Shown piece by piece: positions 1 through 6,303 of a stretch of 8,132 nt of DNA. This DNA is from JAGGZI01 sp964399605. GTDB lineage: Archaea; Aenigmatarchaeota; Aenigmatarchaeia; PWEA01; JAGHBM01. The notes below the pieces were generated by a model. The model searched no databases and had not been told where the DNA came from. It worked only from the letters and a program-made list of their open reading frames with translations. The first letter of the stretch is position 1. Each line of letters starts with the position of its first letter. Both the position numbers and the translations under genes were made by a program. Location of the stretch: positions 1-8,132 of the forward strand of contig CAYNRH010000032.1 of NCBI GenBank assembly GCA_964399605.1. The letters run 5' to 3'.

Positions 1-123
1 GCTCTTGGTGTTTTCTTGCATGAATATTTTCAGGGGAGAGAAAAGAAATTTAAAGGTGTAAAGTTAAAAATAATTCCACAGAAGAAAGGGAAGAGAGTAA
101 AAGAGGTTAAAAAATCTTCTTAG
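1..123 (+). CDS. trm56: tRNA (cytidine(56)-2'-O)-methyltransferase Trm56, C-terminal fragment
   Basis: Frame 1 is open from the window edge to a TAG at 121-123 and gives the last 40 residues of a protein; the rest lies outside the window. The tail starts ALGVFLHEYFQGRE and continues with GVKLKIIPQKKGKRVKEV. This closely resembles my recollection of the end of archaeal Trm56, where a helix of the type ALAVFLDRL(L/F)EGK is followed by (G/N)AK(L/I)KI(I/V)PQ(A/K)(R/K)GK(K/R)V. Trm56 is a SPOUT-class methyltransferase that uses S-adenosylmethionine to 2'-O-methylate C56 in the T-loop of archaeal tRNAs. The helix would belong to the C-terminal trefoil-knot region that forms the SAM pocket and dimer interface. 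The identification rests on 40 residues recalled from memory, so it is probable rather than certain. The gene converges on the DUF2079 gene, with an 87-bp gap that shows no strong oligo-T terminator. Confidence 0.72.
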   Translation, partial: ALGVFLHEYFQGREKKFKGVKLKIIPQKKGKRVKEVKKSS

Positions 124-210
124 GTATTTTAATTGTCTTGAAATCTATAATTTAGATAGAGTCATTATTTATCAAACTTATTAGATATTAGTGGATACTT
201 TCTTTCCATT

Positions 211-1653
211 TTACCCATTTTTTAACAAAAGCAAAGTATCATCTTCATATTCTATTTTATATTTTTTCTTTAAATTATCAACGACTTCTATTATATCCTT
301 TTTATCTATTAACCTCTTATCTATCAATATAAAGTCCATATCATTTTCTTCTGAGACTTCATATCCAGAAAATCCATAGTAAGAGCTTTTGTATGGATTT
401 GGGAACATAAATATTTTTTCTCTCTGACTCAAGTGTGTAACAAAGTTATATGTTGCTGAAACCTTTGCATTGTCTGGTATAGATGCAATCAATTCATAGG
501 ATTTATTTTCCCATTCATTAAAATTATTTAGATTAGAAATTTTATAAATAAATTTTTCTTTCGGACCCAAATAGTAACTTCCTAAGAACGAGGAAAATAA
601 TAAAATAAGTATAACATATTTAACATATCTTTTGTTGAACCTCTTAATTTTTTTCAGAGAGAAGATTAGGCTGATAAAAACAAAGGGTATTATGGGTGCT
701 ACATAATGATAATGTATAGAATGCGCATAAGGCCAATCGGTTAAAATAGTAACATAAAGAGGCCCAGCAAAAAGAATTACTTCGGGTGATAAAAATGAAA
801 TAAAAGAAACTGGAGAAAAAATATCAAAGATATATTTGGCATTTTTTTCTGTGAATATTTTACTTGACATGAATTTTATATTAAATAAAGAAGATATTTT
901 ATCAAGTGGGTTTTTACCATAAGAGCCGAACCACCGCCCCTCATAAAAAATATTCTTTCCTTCATTAAAGAAAGGAAATATTATATTCATAACAAACAGG
1001 CCATATAAAATACTTAAAACGATGGTTATTATACCAATCTTTTTATTATGTTTTAAAAAAACATAAATCCCTAAAAATAAAATAGCGACTGCAATTAATT
1101 CGTTGCAAATTATTGCTAAGAATAAAGAGACAAAATAGAATCCCCATTTTTTCTCAAAAAGAAAATAAAATGCAGAGAATAAAAAAGGAACGGCAAAGTT
1201 AATTGGGTGAAAACTTTCCAAATCTATGAAATGAACAGCAGGATAAAGTAAATACATTATAGATATTGCTAATGCATATTTTGGACTTTTCAATAATTTT
1301 TTGGATATCAAATATAGTGGAAAAGCAGCTATGGATAAAGCAAAAGTTTCTAAAAAAAGCAAAGTATATGGACTTGGAAATATTTTATATAGTGGAGCTA
1401 TTAAGATAGTTATAAAACTTGCGTGTTCTCCGAATAAGTATAATCCTCTAATTGTTATGAATGGACTTTTCAGTTGACTTAAAAGCCAAACTCCCTGGTT
1501 AAATATTCCGAAGTCAAAAGCCCCATACCAAAAATGGTTATAATTATATATGCTTACAAGAAAGAAAAGTGTCACATGGATAATTATAGCAGAAAAAAGC
1601 AAAATGAGATACTTCTTTTTCTTCAATAAGTCAATTACCTTTTTAAATTTCAT
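211..1653 (-). CDS. DUF2079 family multi-pass membrane protein (GT-C-like)
   Basis: A 480-residue integral membrane protein. A Lys-rich cytoplasmic N-terminus (residues 4-14) leads into a first helix at about 15-35, and many more hydrophobic segments follow to about 360. The last 110 residues are soluble. DUF2079 landmarks are FDFGIFNQGVW (46-56), GEHASF (75-80), FPLYLISKKL (111-120), ESFHP (146-150), the intramembrane acidic CNE (183-185), HYHYVAPIIPF (314-324), and the soluble-domain block IPDNAKVSATYNFVTHLSQR (392-411). DUF2079 proteins are uncharacterised. Their layout, with an acidic and His-containing first extracytoplasmic loop, resembles polyprenyl-phosphosugar-dependent GT-C enzymes, so a role in building an envelope glycan is inferred. 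The ATG at 1653 has no Shine-Dalgarno sequence, but a TATA element sits 24 nt upstream, suggesting a leaderless message. It diverges from the GT2 gene over 50 bp. It is the most AT-rich gene here (15 G+C in the 60 bases at 1261-1320). Family call is firm; function is not. Confidence 0.9.
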   Translation of the reverse strand: MKFKKVIDLLKKKKYLILLFSAIIIHVTLFFLVSIYNYNHFWYGAFDFGIFNQGVWLLSQLKSPFITIRGLYLFGEHASFITILIAPLYKIFPSPYTLLFLETFALSIAAFPLYLISKKLLKSPKYALAISIMYLLYPAVHFIDLESFHPINFAVPFLFSAFYFLFEKKWGFYFVSLFLAIICNELIAVAILFLGIYVFLKHNKKIGIITIVLSILYGLFVMNIIFPFFNEGKNIFYEGRWFGSYGKNPLDKISSLFNIKFMSSKIFTEKNAKYIFDIFSPVSFISFLSPEVILFAGPLYVTILTDWPYAHSIHYHYVAPIIPFVFISLIFSLKKIKRFNKRYVKYVILILLFSSFLGSYYLGPKEKFIYKISNLNNFNEWENKSYELIASIPDNAKVSATYNFVTHLSQREKIFMFPNPYKSSYYGFSGYEVSEENDMDFILIDKRLIDKKDIIEVVDNLKKKYKIEYEDDTLLLLKNG

Positions 1654-1674
1654 AATTTCAATAGGAGTAGTATG

Positions 1675-1683
1675 TTTATATTT
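1675..1683. promoter_or_regulatory. Shared bidirectional TATA box between the DUF2079 and GT2 genes
   Basis: The sequence TTTATATTT (AAATATAAA on the other strand) is the only clear TATA-like element in the 50-bp divergent spacer. Read rightward, TTTATA ends 24 nt before the ATG at 1704. Read leftward, ATATAA ends 24 nt before the ATG at 1653. Both distances match the usual TATA-to-start spacing of leaderless archaeal genes. Neither start has a Shine-Dalgarno sequence: the only GGAG (1664-1667, + strand) is about 36 nt from the rightward start. The position is read directly; dual use is inferred. Confidence 0.62.
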
Positions 1684-1703
1684 CTTAATTAAAATTAAAT
1701 ATT

Positions 1704-2393
1704 ATGATGATATCAATAGTAGTCCCTGCCACAAATGAGGAAAATAAAATACAGAAGACATTAAAAGATTTGTCAAAAATAAAAAATTCTGAAATAATAG
1801 TGATGTGCAACGGTTGTGCAGACAATACATATAAAGTTGCCAAGAATACTGATATAAAAAATTTGAGGGTATATAACCTTCCAAAACCAGGAAAAGGAAA
1901 CGCTGTCTTAAAAGGATTAAAAAAGGTGAATGGGGATATAGTTGGTTTTATTGATAGTGACGGAGCATTTGATCATAAGTCTGTTGAAAAGCTGATTAAG
2001 AATTTAGATAAATATGATTGTGTGATAGGGTCAAAATGGAAGGGACAGGAATTTTCATCAGTTAATATGCCATTTATGAGAAAGTTCTCTGCCAGGGGAT
2101 GGAACTTCTTGATTAAGATTCTTTTTGGTATGAATTTTGTAGATACACAAGCTGGTATAAAATTCATGAAGAGAAAAGTTTTGGATTCACTGAATCTTGA
2201 TTTTATTTTAAAGGGATTTGCATTCGATGTGGAGCTTCTTTATAAGATAAAGGAGAAAGGATTTAAGATAAAGGAAGTTTATACACCAGTCAAGAAAATG
2301 GAAAAGGGGACTTTTAGTTTATTTTACATTCCGAATATGTTTTATGGTCTTTTCAAGCTTTGGTTTAATGTTAAGTTTTTTGGAAAAAAGTAG
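1704..2393 (+). CDS. Family 2 glycosyltransferase, dolichyl/polyprenyl-phosphate sugar synthase type
   Basis: A 229-residue GT-A fold enzyme expected to transfer a hexose from a nucleotide sugar to a polyprenyl (dolichyl) phosphate at the inner face of the membrane. The N-terminus ISIVVPATNEE (3-13) is the first Rossmann strand. It is followed by KPGKGNAVLKG (61-71), the metal-binding DSD (84-86) in GFIDSDGAFD, VIGSKW (107-112), the Arg-rich helix MRKFSARGWN (125-134), the catalytic-loop block DTQAGIKFMKR (147-157) and FDVELLYKIKEKGFKIKE (174-191). This order is that of Alg5/DPM1-like enzymes; the sugar cannot be told. There is no C-terminal multi-helix domain, only an aromatic, basic tail (204-229) that could lie on the membrane. 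The start is ATG 1704, with a second ATG at 1707; TATA spacing suits 1704 and no Shine-Dalgarno sequence is present. The last 24 codons plus stop overlap the convergent 708-residue gene. It probably supplies lipid-linked sugar for the neighbouring membrane proteins (inference). Confidence 0.9.
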   Translation: MMISIVVPATNEENKIQKTLKDLSKIKNSEIIVMCNGCADNTYKVAKNTDIKNLRVYNLPKPGKGNAVLKGLKKVNGDIVGFIDSDGAFDHKSVEKLIKNLDKYDCVIGSKWKGQEFSSVNMPFMRKFSARGWNFLIKILFGMNFVDTQAGIKFMKRKVLDSLNLDFILKGFAFDVELLYKIKEKGFKIKEVYTPVKKMEKGTFSLFYIPNMFYGLFKLWFNVKFFGKK

Positions 2394-4445
2394 AATAACC
2401 ACAATAATTATTCCTATGTATGTTAGTGCTTCGCCTATTATATCCATATAAGTTTTACCGTAGTAGAGTCTTACCTTCTCCTGGTGAGGATATATCATCA
2501 TGAAAGATGGGGTTGCCAGATATATATCGGCTCCTTCTGCTTTCCAATTGGGAAAGTAAGATATTTTTACCCAATGGGGCTGGTTTAAGCAATTTGTCTT
2601 TATCATGACTTCTTCATTTTTTACTTCTTCTTCTATATTGCATTTATTTTTCAATGGAATTTTTGGTATGCTTTTTATTTCTCCCGTGTAATATTTTTCT
2701 CCTTTTGGTAAATTATCAGTGAATATTATAGGCACTTCCATATAATCTTTGTACCATTCTTCTGATTCTTTTTTCCAGTTTTTCTTTGGCATAAAAACTG
2801 GTTTGTATTTGGGAATTGTTACGTAACCAGAATTATTAATTTCATAAACGTTTATTTCGTTAAATGATTTCAGAAATTTATATTCTGAATTGTTTTCTAT
2901 AGCATTTTTTAATTTCTCTGATGTTGCAACAACATACTTTATATTGAAAAGCTCCATATGCTGAAGAGCTTTATCAGGATTGAAATACATACACGTTTCT
3001 CCCGGTATTGGACAGGTGGGTGTTTTTGAAATTTCTGATTGAAGATAAAATACAAAGGGGGACGATAAAGATGATTCCATATATAATCCTTCAAGTGTTG
3101 GCTTACCAGTAAAGTAGGGAAAATCTTCAAAGGTTCTTGGAGTACCAAATTTATTATGGGTTCCGGAATATTCGTGGTCAATTCTTCCTGGAGGGAGTTC
3201 TTTAAGGTATTCTGTTAGAGAATGTAATTGTCCATATGCTGCTTTTGATTCAAATCCCTCATAATTCCACTTTATCCAGTTATCTATGTATGAGACATGA
3301 TTATTTACCCAAAAAATAGTTAGGAAAAGAATTATGAAAGTTAGTACCCATTTTGCCTTAAGCCTTTTGCTCAATACGTATATACCATAAGAACCCGTTA
3401 TCATTAGTATTATCTGTAATATCGGAACAAATCTTATATCTGACATACCAATGTACTTTGCCAAAAAATAAAGGAAGCCTGATAAGCCAATAGTGTAGAA
3501 AAGGTAAATTGCTTTAGGGTTCTTCTCTTTCAAGGAGATTAAAAATCCAATTGCTGCAAGTGCAGCGAAAGGTACGAGAATTTCAGGTATTATCTTACTT
3601 ATGCTCTCTATATTCCATATGAATTGGACCTTTGTATGAAGTCCGATCTTTGTAATCAATGGAACTGCCCAGTAAGCTACAAGGAGAAATGAAATGGAAT
3701 ACATTTTAAAGAGATAAATAAAATTTTTCTTAAGAGCTTTTAAATTCTTAAAGTTTATTAAAAGGAAGAATGTGCTGAATAAAACTCCTGCTATGGCAGT
3801 GAAAACATGAGTTGAAAATATCAGCGCAAAAAGAATCCCGTTCCAAATCCAATATCTGTTTTCCTTTATGCCTTTATACAGAGAGCCCACAAATAGAACC
3901 AATAAGGAAAGACTTAACGAATAAGAAAACTCACCTGCCAGAGTGGATGGTATATTTCCACCCCACATTGAGTTGGCTTCCATGAAAAGAAAGGGAAGGG
4001 TGAATATTGCTGCTATAATTGGAACGGGAAATTTAAATTTCATAAATTTCATTGAAAAAAAAGCGCAGAGTGGTAGAAGGAAAGTTCCAAGAATGGTAAC
4101 CAGTTTGAATGATACCTGTAATCCAATTAGGTAGCCAAGAATGCTCATAAGTACGTAAGGAAGAGGAAAATAAAACTGGAAAATCGGAAATCCTGCATAC
4201 CATCCCGGGCACCAGCCAATGATTTTCCCGTGCGGAAGCAGATAATTTTTCATATACCATGCTGGATAGTAGTGTGAGCCAGTATCGCCCCCAGAGGTAG
4301 TGGTTCCAGATAAAATCAAAGATGGCTTGAAGTAACTTAATAAAAATCCCCAAATAATCAATATAACTATAATATTGACTATGTTTTCTTTGTTTCTCAT
4401 GAGGAAATCAAAAAATTTATTTTTTGCGCTTTTTCTTTTTCTCAT
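2319..4445 (-). CDS. 6-pyruvoyl-tetrahydropterin synthase-related membrane protein (PF10131-like)
   Basis: A 708-residue membrane protein. Despite the family name it has no visible relation to pterin metabolism. The first helix (about 21-38) is followed by an outward loop with GGDTGSHYYPAWY (52-64) and GWCPGWYAGFPIFQFYFPLP (77-96), the family signature. Next come SMWGGNIPSTLAGEFSYSLS (159-178) and STHV (211-214), with further helices to about 385. A large extracytoplasmic domain (about 390-670) contains VKISYFPNWKAEGA (626-639) and PSFMMIYP (646-653). One helix (672-688) and a basic tail close the protein. The domain holds four cysteines (478, 485, 602, 619) that could form disulfides, and sequons at N518 and N537. 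The acidic-His outward loop and YfhO-like tail suggest a GT-C-type glycan enzyme; substrate unknown. ATG 4445 is supported by GGAG 8 nt upstream; M16 at 4400 has no such site. It overlaps the upstream gene by 29 nt and the convergent GT2 gene by 75 nt. Confidence 0.88.
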   Translation of the reverse strand: MRKRKSAKNKFFDFLMRNKENIVNIIVILIIWGFLLSYFKPSLILSGTTTSGGDTGSHYYPAWYMKNYLLPHGKIIGWCPGWYAGFPIFQFYFPLPYVLMSILGYLIGLQVSFKLVTILGTFLLPLCAFFSMKFMKFKFPVPIIAAIFTLPFLFMEANSMWGGNIPSTLAGEFSYSLSLSLLVLFVGSLYKGIKENRYWIWNGILFALIFSTHVFTAIAGVLFSTFFLLINFKNLKALKKNFIYLFKMYSISFLLVAYWAVPLITKIGLHTKVQFIWNIESISKIIPEILVPFAALAAIGFLISLKEKNPKAIYLFYTIGLSGFLYFLAKYIGMSDIRFVPILQIILMITGSYGIYVLSKRLKAKWVLTFIILFLTIFWVNNHVSYIDNWIKWNYEGFESKAAYGQLHSLTEYLKELPPGRIDHEYSGTHNKFGTPRTFEDFPYFTGKPTLEGLYMESSLSSPFVFYLQSEISKTPTCPIPGETCMYFNPDKALQHMELFNIKYVVATSEKLKNAIENNSEYKFLKSFNEINVYEINNSGYVTIPKYKPVFMPKKNWKKESEEWYKDYMEVPIIFTDNLPKGEKYYTGEIKSIPKIPLKNKCNIEEEVKNEEVMIKTNCLNQPHWVKISYFPNWKAEGADIYLATPSFMMIYPHQEKVRLYYGKTYMDIIGEALTYIGIIIVVILLFSKKLNIKPKLEKTIKHIRNVK

Positions 4446-5247
4446 TTTTCCAACTCCAGAATTGATATATCACAAAAATTGTTATGAGAATTACAACAAC
4501 GATTCCTATCCACCACTGGGAAAGTCCAAAAACTTCTTTCTTCTCAACAATTTTCACCAATCCGCTTGCAAATGTTCCGTAGTGGTAGCCATTTTCCTCA
4601 TATTCTAAAGATGCTAGGATGGAATAAGTGCTTCCGGGAAGCGCTCCCATGGATGATATTTTATATTTTAATTCTTTTTCTTCCTTTGGACCAAGTGATA
4701 TTATTTTTTCTGTCTCGCCAGCGTTCAGCTCCCTTGGCAAATAAAGTTTTATGTTGATGGTGTGAGTGGTTTCGTCCAGGTTTCTTAAACTCAAGGTGAT
4801 ATAACCGGAGCCATCTTTTGATATTTCTATTTGATTTATAGAGCCATATATTCCAGAGGGATATCCTTTTTTGTATGTCAGTATGTGAGGGGAGAGAGTG
4901 GAAAACGGATACATATTTGCATCATGATATATGGTAAGAACAACCAGAGGATACTTCCCCGGAAGTGTTCCAAGAAAGGAGAGCGTCATATTTCCAGAAA
5001 GAGTTTCCCCAGGATTTAACTTGTCCTTGTTCAGTATGTCTTCAGATGAAAAGTATTGTGTTGCAAGAGGCTCTACATTAACATCATATGCAGCTTCGTC
5101 ACCGCTTTGTTTTAATGAGACGTGAAGAGTTGTTGAATTATCAAGAATTACCTGGGAGGATATGGTCGTAGTTATGGTAATGTAGGTGGCAGCGGCTAGT
5201 GAAATTGAAAGGAGAAATATCAAAATCAAAAATATTTTTTTCATCAT
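4417..5247 (-). CDS. Secreted, C-terminally anchored protein with two tandem beta-rich repeats
   Basis: A 276-residue protein not assigned to a named family. Residues 1-20 form a signal peptide (MMKKIFLILIFLLSISLAAA, possible cleavage after the Ala run). Residues 21-240 are beta-rich, and a hydrophobic helix (about 246-264) is followed by the basic stop-transfer tail WKNEKKKKRKK. The topology is therefore one extracytoplasmic ectodomain anchored at its C-terminus. The ectodomain looks duplicated: LNPGETLSGNMTLSFLGTLP (77-96) aligns with LGPKEEKELKYKISSMGALP (185-204). Each is followed by PG..Y and an aliphatic strand, as in CARDB/NEW3-like immunoglobulin-fold domains; that fold is inferred from pattern only. 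Sequons occur at N37 (NST) and N86 (NMT). The start is ATG 5247 (ATG 5244 is next), with TTTATA ending 23 nt upstream. Its end overlaps the next gene by 29 nt, so the two are probably co-translated and may act as one complex. Confidence 0.82.
   Translation of the reverse strand: MMKKIFLILIFLLSISLAAATYITITTTISSQVILDNSTTLHVSLKQSGDEAAYDVNVEPLATQYFSSEDILNKDKLNPGETLSGNMTLSFLGTLPGKYPLVVLTIYHDANMYPFSTLSPHILTYKKGYPSGIYGSINQIEISKDGSGYITLSLRNLDETTHTINIKLYLPRELNAGETEKIISLGPKEEKELKYKISSMGALPGSTYSILASLEYEENGYHYGTFASGLVKIVEKKEVFGLSQWWIGIVVVILITIFVIYQFWSWKNEKKKKRKK
4454..4457 (-). promoter_or_regulatory. Shine-Dalgarno site for the 708-residue membrane protein
   Basis: Read on the minus strand, GGAG is followed by an 8-nt spacer and the ATG at 4445. 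It lies inside the coding sequence of the upstream anchored protein, about 35 nt before that gene's stop. This favours the start that overlaps the upstream gene over the downstream Met at 4400, and suggests translational coupling within one transcript. Confidence 0.55.
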
Positions 5248-5269
5248 AAAAATACCCTGACGTTCAAAA

Positions 5270-5276
5270 TATAAAT
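5270..5276 (-). promoter_or_regulatory. TATA box for the anchored-protein / 708-residue operon
   Basis: The minus strand reads ATTTATATTTT here, with TTTATA ending 23 nt before the ATG at 5247. The element overlaps the stop codon of taw1 (5276-5278). No good Shine-Dalgarno sequence lies between; only a weak AGGGT occurs about 7 nt before the ATG. The two-gene operon therefore probably starts its own leaderless message although it lies only 28 bp downstream of taw1. Read-through from taw1 is also possible. Confidence 0.5.
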
Positions 5277-6193
5277 TATTTCGTCATTAATACAATCCTG
5301 CTTGGCTTGCTTTCGTCTTTTATCTTGTAAGATGAATTTTTTTCTATTTCTTTGGCAAATTCCTTAATTTCTTCATGAAGTGGCATATCGCTGTAAGGAA
5401 GCCTGTTCCTGGAGAAGCCAACTGACATGAAGCTTTTCACTTCCAGAAAATCTGGTGAGTATTTTTCAACGATTTTTGCATATTCTTCAGGCTTCACGAA
5501 GTTCAGGTTTTTAACAAGTGTTAATCTCACAACGGTCTTTGAGGAGAAGTTTTGAAGCAAGCTTAAGCTTTTCATTATGTTGTCCCAAGAGTCAACAATT
5601 GGATTGGTTGTTTTTAGGTAAATTTCTTTATTAGGAGCAGGAAGTGTAATGTAAAGGTTGGTTGGTTCCGCCAATTTTGCAATTACATCTGGGTTTGTCC
5701 CATTGCTGACCAAAAAGACAGAGAATTTCCTCTCCTTGAAGGCGTCCACCAATTCAGATATTAGCGGATATTCAGTTGGTTCCCCGGCAAGGGAAATTGC
5801 AACCTGGTTTGGGTTCTGTGACTCTTTCCACATTTTTTTGTCGACGTATTTGTTTCCCTTGAACCCCGTGAGCAGTTCTCTCTGGGCTTCTATAGATTCT
5901 TCTATTATTGTGTCCGGGTCATCATAGGAGCCTTCCCATTTTGGATAGGTTATGCTGGTGTCTCTCCAGCAAAACAGGCACCTGTGCTTGCAAAAAGGAA
6001 GAGCTGGAGTCATTTGAAGGCATCTATGGCTTTGAATTCCATAAAATTTTTGTTTGTAGCAAACACCCTTTCCGCGCAGTGAGTTTTTGGTCCATAGGCA
6101 CACTTTAACAGCGCTATGTTTGTGTTTTCCAACAATTCTATATCCTGCGTTTTCCAGTCTTTTGATAGCTTTTTCAGTAATCAAATTAATCAC
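5276..6193 (-). CDS. taw1: S-adenosyl-L-methionine-dependent 4-demethylwyosine synthase Taw1 (TYW1 family)
   Basis: A radical-SAM enzyme that condenses N1-methylguanosine-37 of tRNA-Phe with pyruvate carbons to build the tricyclic 4-demethylwyosine core. Counting from an upstream TTG at 6199, C70-C74-C77 form the CxxxCxxC radical-SAM motif in ALPFCKHRCLFCWRD. C34, C47 and C60 provide the second iron-sulfur cluster, in VCLWTKNS, GVCYKQKFYGI and SHRCLQM. The 13-13-10 spacing matches what I recall for the Pyrococcus enzyme. Further family blocks are SLAGEPTEYP (136-145), LVSNGT (163-168), TVVRLTLVK and MSVGFSRNRL. All six cysteines are present, so the enzyme looks intact, and it lacks the flavodoxin domain of eukaryotic TYW1. 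The start is uncertain: TTG 6199 and GTG 6193 are in frame. I chose GTG because the proximal TATA ends 25 nt from it, like its neighbours, against 19 nt from TTG. No Shine-Dalgarno sequence precedes either. GC content is clearly higher than in the DUF2079 gene. Confidence 0.96.
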   Translation of the reverse strand: MINLITEKAIKRLENAGYRIVGKHKHSAVKVCLWTKNSLRGKGVCYKQKFYGIQSHRCLQMTPALPFCKHRCLFCWRDTSITYPKWEGSYDDPDTIIEESIEAQRELLTGFKGNKYVDKKMWKESQNPNQVAISLAGEPTEYPLISELVDAFKERKFSVFLVSNGTNPDVIAKLAEPTNLYITLPAPNKEIYLKTTNPIVDSWDNIMKSLSLLQNFSSKTVVRLTLVKNLNFVKPEEYAKIVEKYSPDFLEVKSFMSVGFSRNRLPYSDMPLHEEIKEFAKEIEKNSSYKIKDESKPSRIVLMTK

Positions 6194-6217
6194 TATCAAA
6201 TTATTCTAAAAGCCAAC

Positions 6218-6225
6218 TATAAAAA
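6218..6225 (-). promoter_or_regulatory. Proximal TATA box of taw1
   Basis: The minus strand reads TTTTTATA, ending 25 nt before the in-frame GTG at 6193 and 19 nt before the TTG at 6199. By comparison with other starts in this window (23-25 nt), this supports a leaderless message beginning at the GTG. Confidence 0.45.
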
Positions 6226-6279
6226 GCTATTTTCTTCTTTTCTTTTTGTTTTTTAGCTCTGCGATTTCAGAAAATTATC

Positions 6280-6287
6280 TATATATA
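6280..6287 (-). promoter_or_regulatory. Distal TATA-like element upstream of taw1
   Basis: The minus strand reads AAAAGTATATATAGA, containing TATATATA with a purine-rich BRE-like flank. It would place a transcription start near 6256 and give taw1 an A-rich leader of roughly 60 nt with no Shine-Dalgarno sequence. It may be a second taw1 promoter or simply AT-rich DNA just downstream of the rnz stop. The rest of the 6200-6303 gap holds a T-rich run on the plus strand (6228-6254) and nothing else recognisable. Confidence 0.3.
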
Positions 6288-6303
6288 CTTTTAAATACTT
6301 GTG

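Noticed and set aside
143..157. Perfect 5-bp inverted repeat ATCTA-TAATT-TAGAT between the convergent trm56 and DUF2079 genes
   Set aside because: The AT-only-to-one-GC stem is too short to be a convincing terminator or operator, no U-tract follows in either direction, and such repeats are expected by chance in DNA this AT-rich.
2376..2389. TTTTTT-GG-AAAAAA inverted repeat within the convergent overlap, considered as a bidirectional terminator
   Set aside because: The T runs precede the stop codons in both directions and a 2-nt loop cannot form a hairpin. The run is explained by Phe-Phe / Lys-Lys codons; transcript ends are probably elsewhere.
4033..4353. 106-codon open frame on the minus strand
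   Set aside because: It lies wholly inside the 708-residue gene in another frame. It has no Shine-Dalgarno or TATA signal of its own, and its translation shows no family motif; it shadows the conserved GGDTGSH region.
2319..4445. Annotation of the 708-residue protein as a pterin-synthesis enzyme because of its family name
   Set aside because: No 6-pyruvoyl-tetrahydropterin synthase zinc-His motif or fold pattern is present; the protein is a multi-pass membrane protein and the family name is historical.
5658..5927. 89-codon plus-strand open frame
   Set aside because: It is antisense to the core of taw1 (GEPT and SNGT motifs) and has no initiation signals; it is an artefact of that gene's composition.
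6224..6258. AGCTA...TAGCT inverted repeat around the T-rich run upstream of taw1, considered as a hairpin or riboswitch
   Set aside because: The stem is only 5 bp with a loop of about 24 nt and no recognisable aptamer features.
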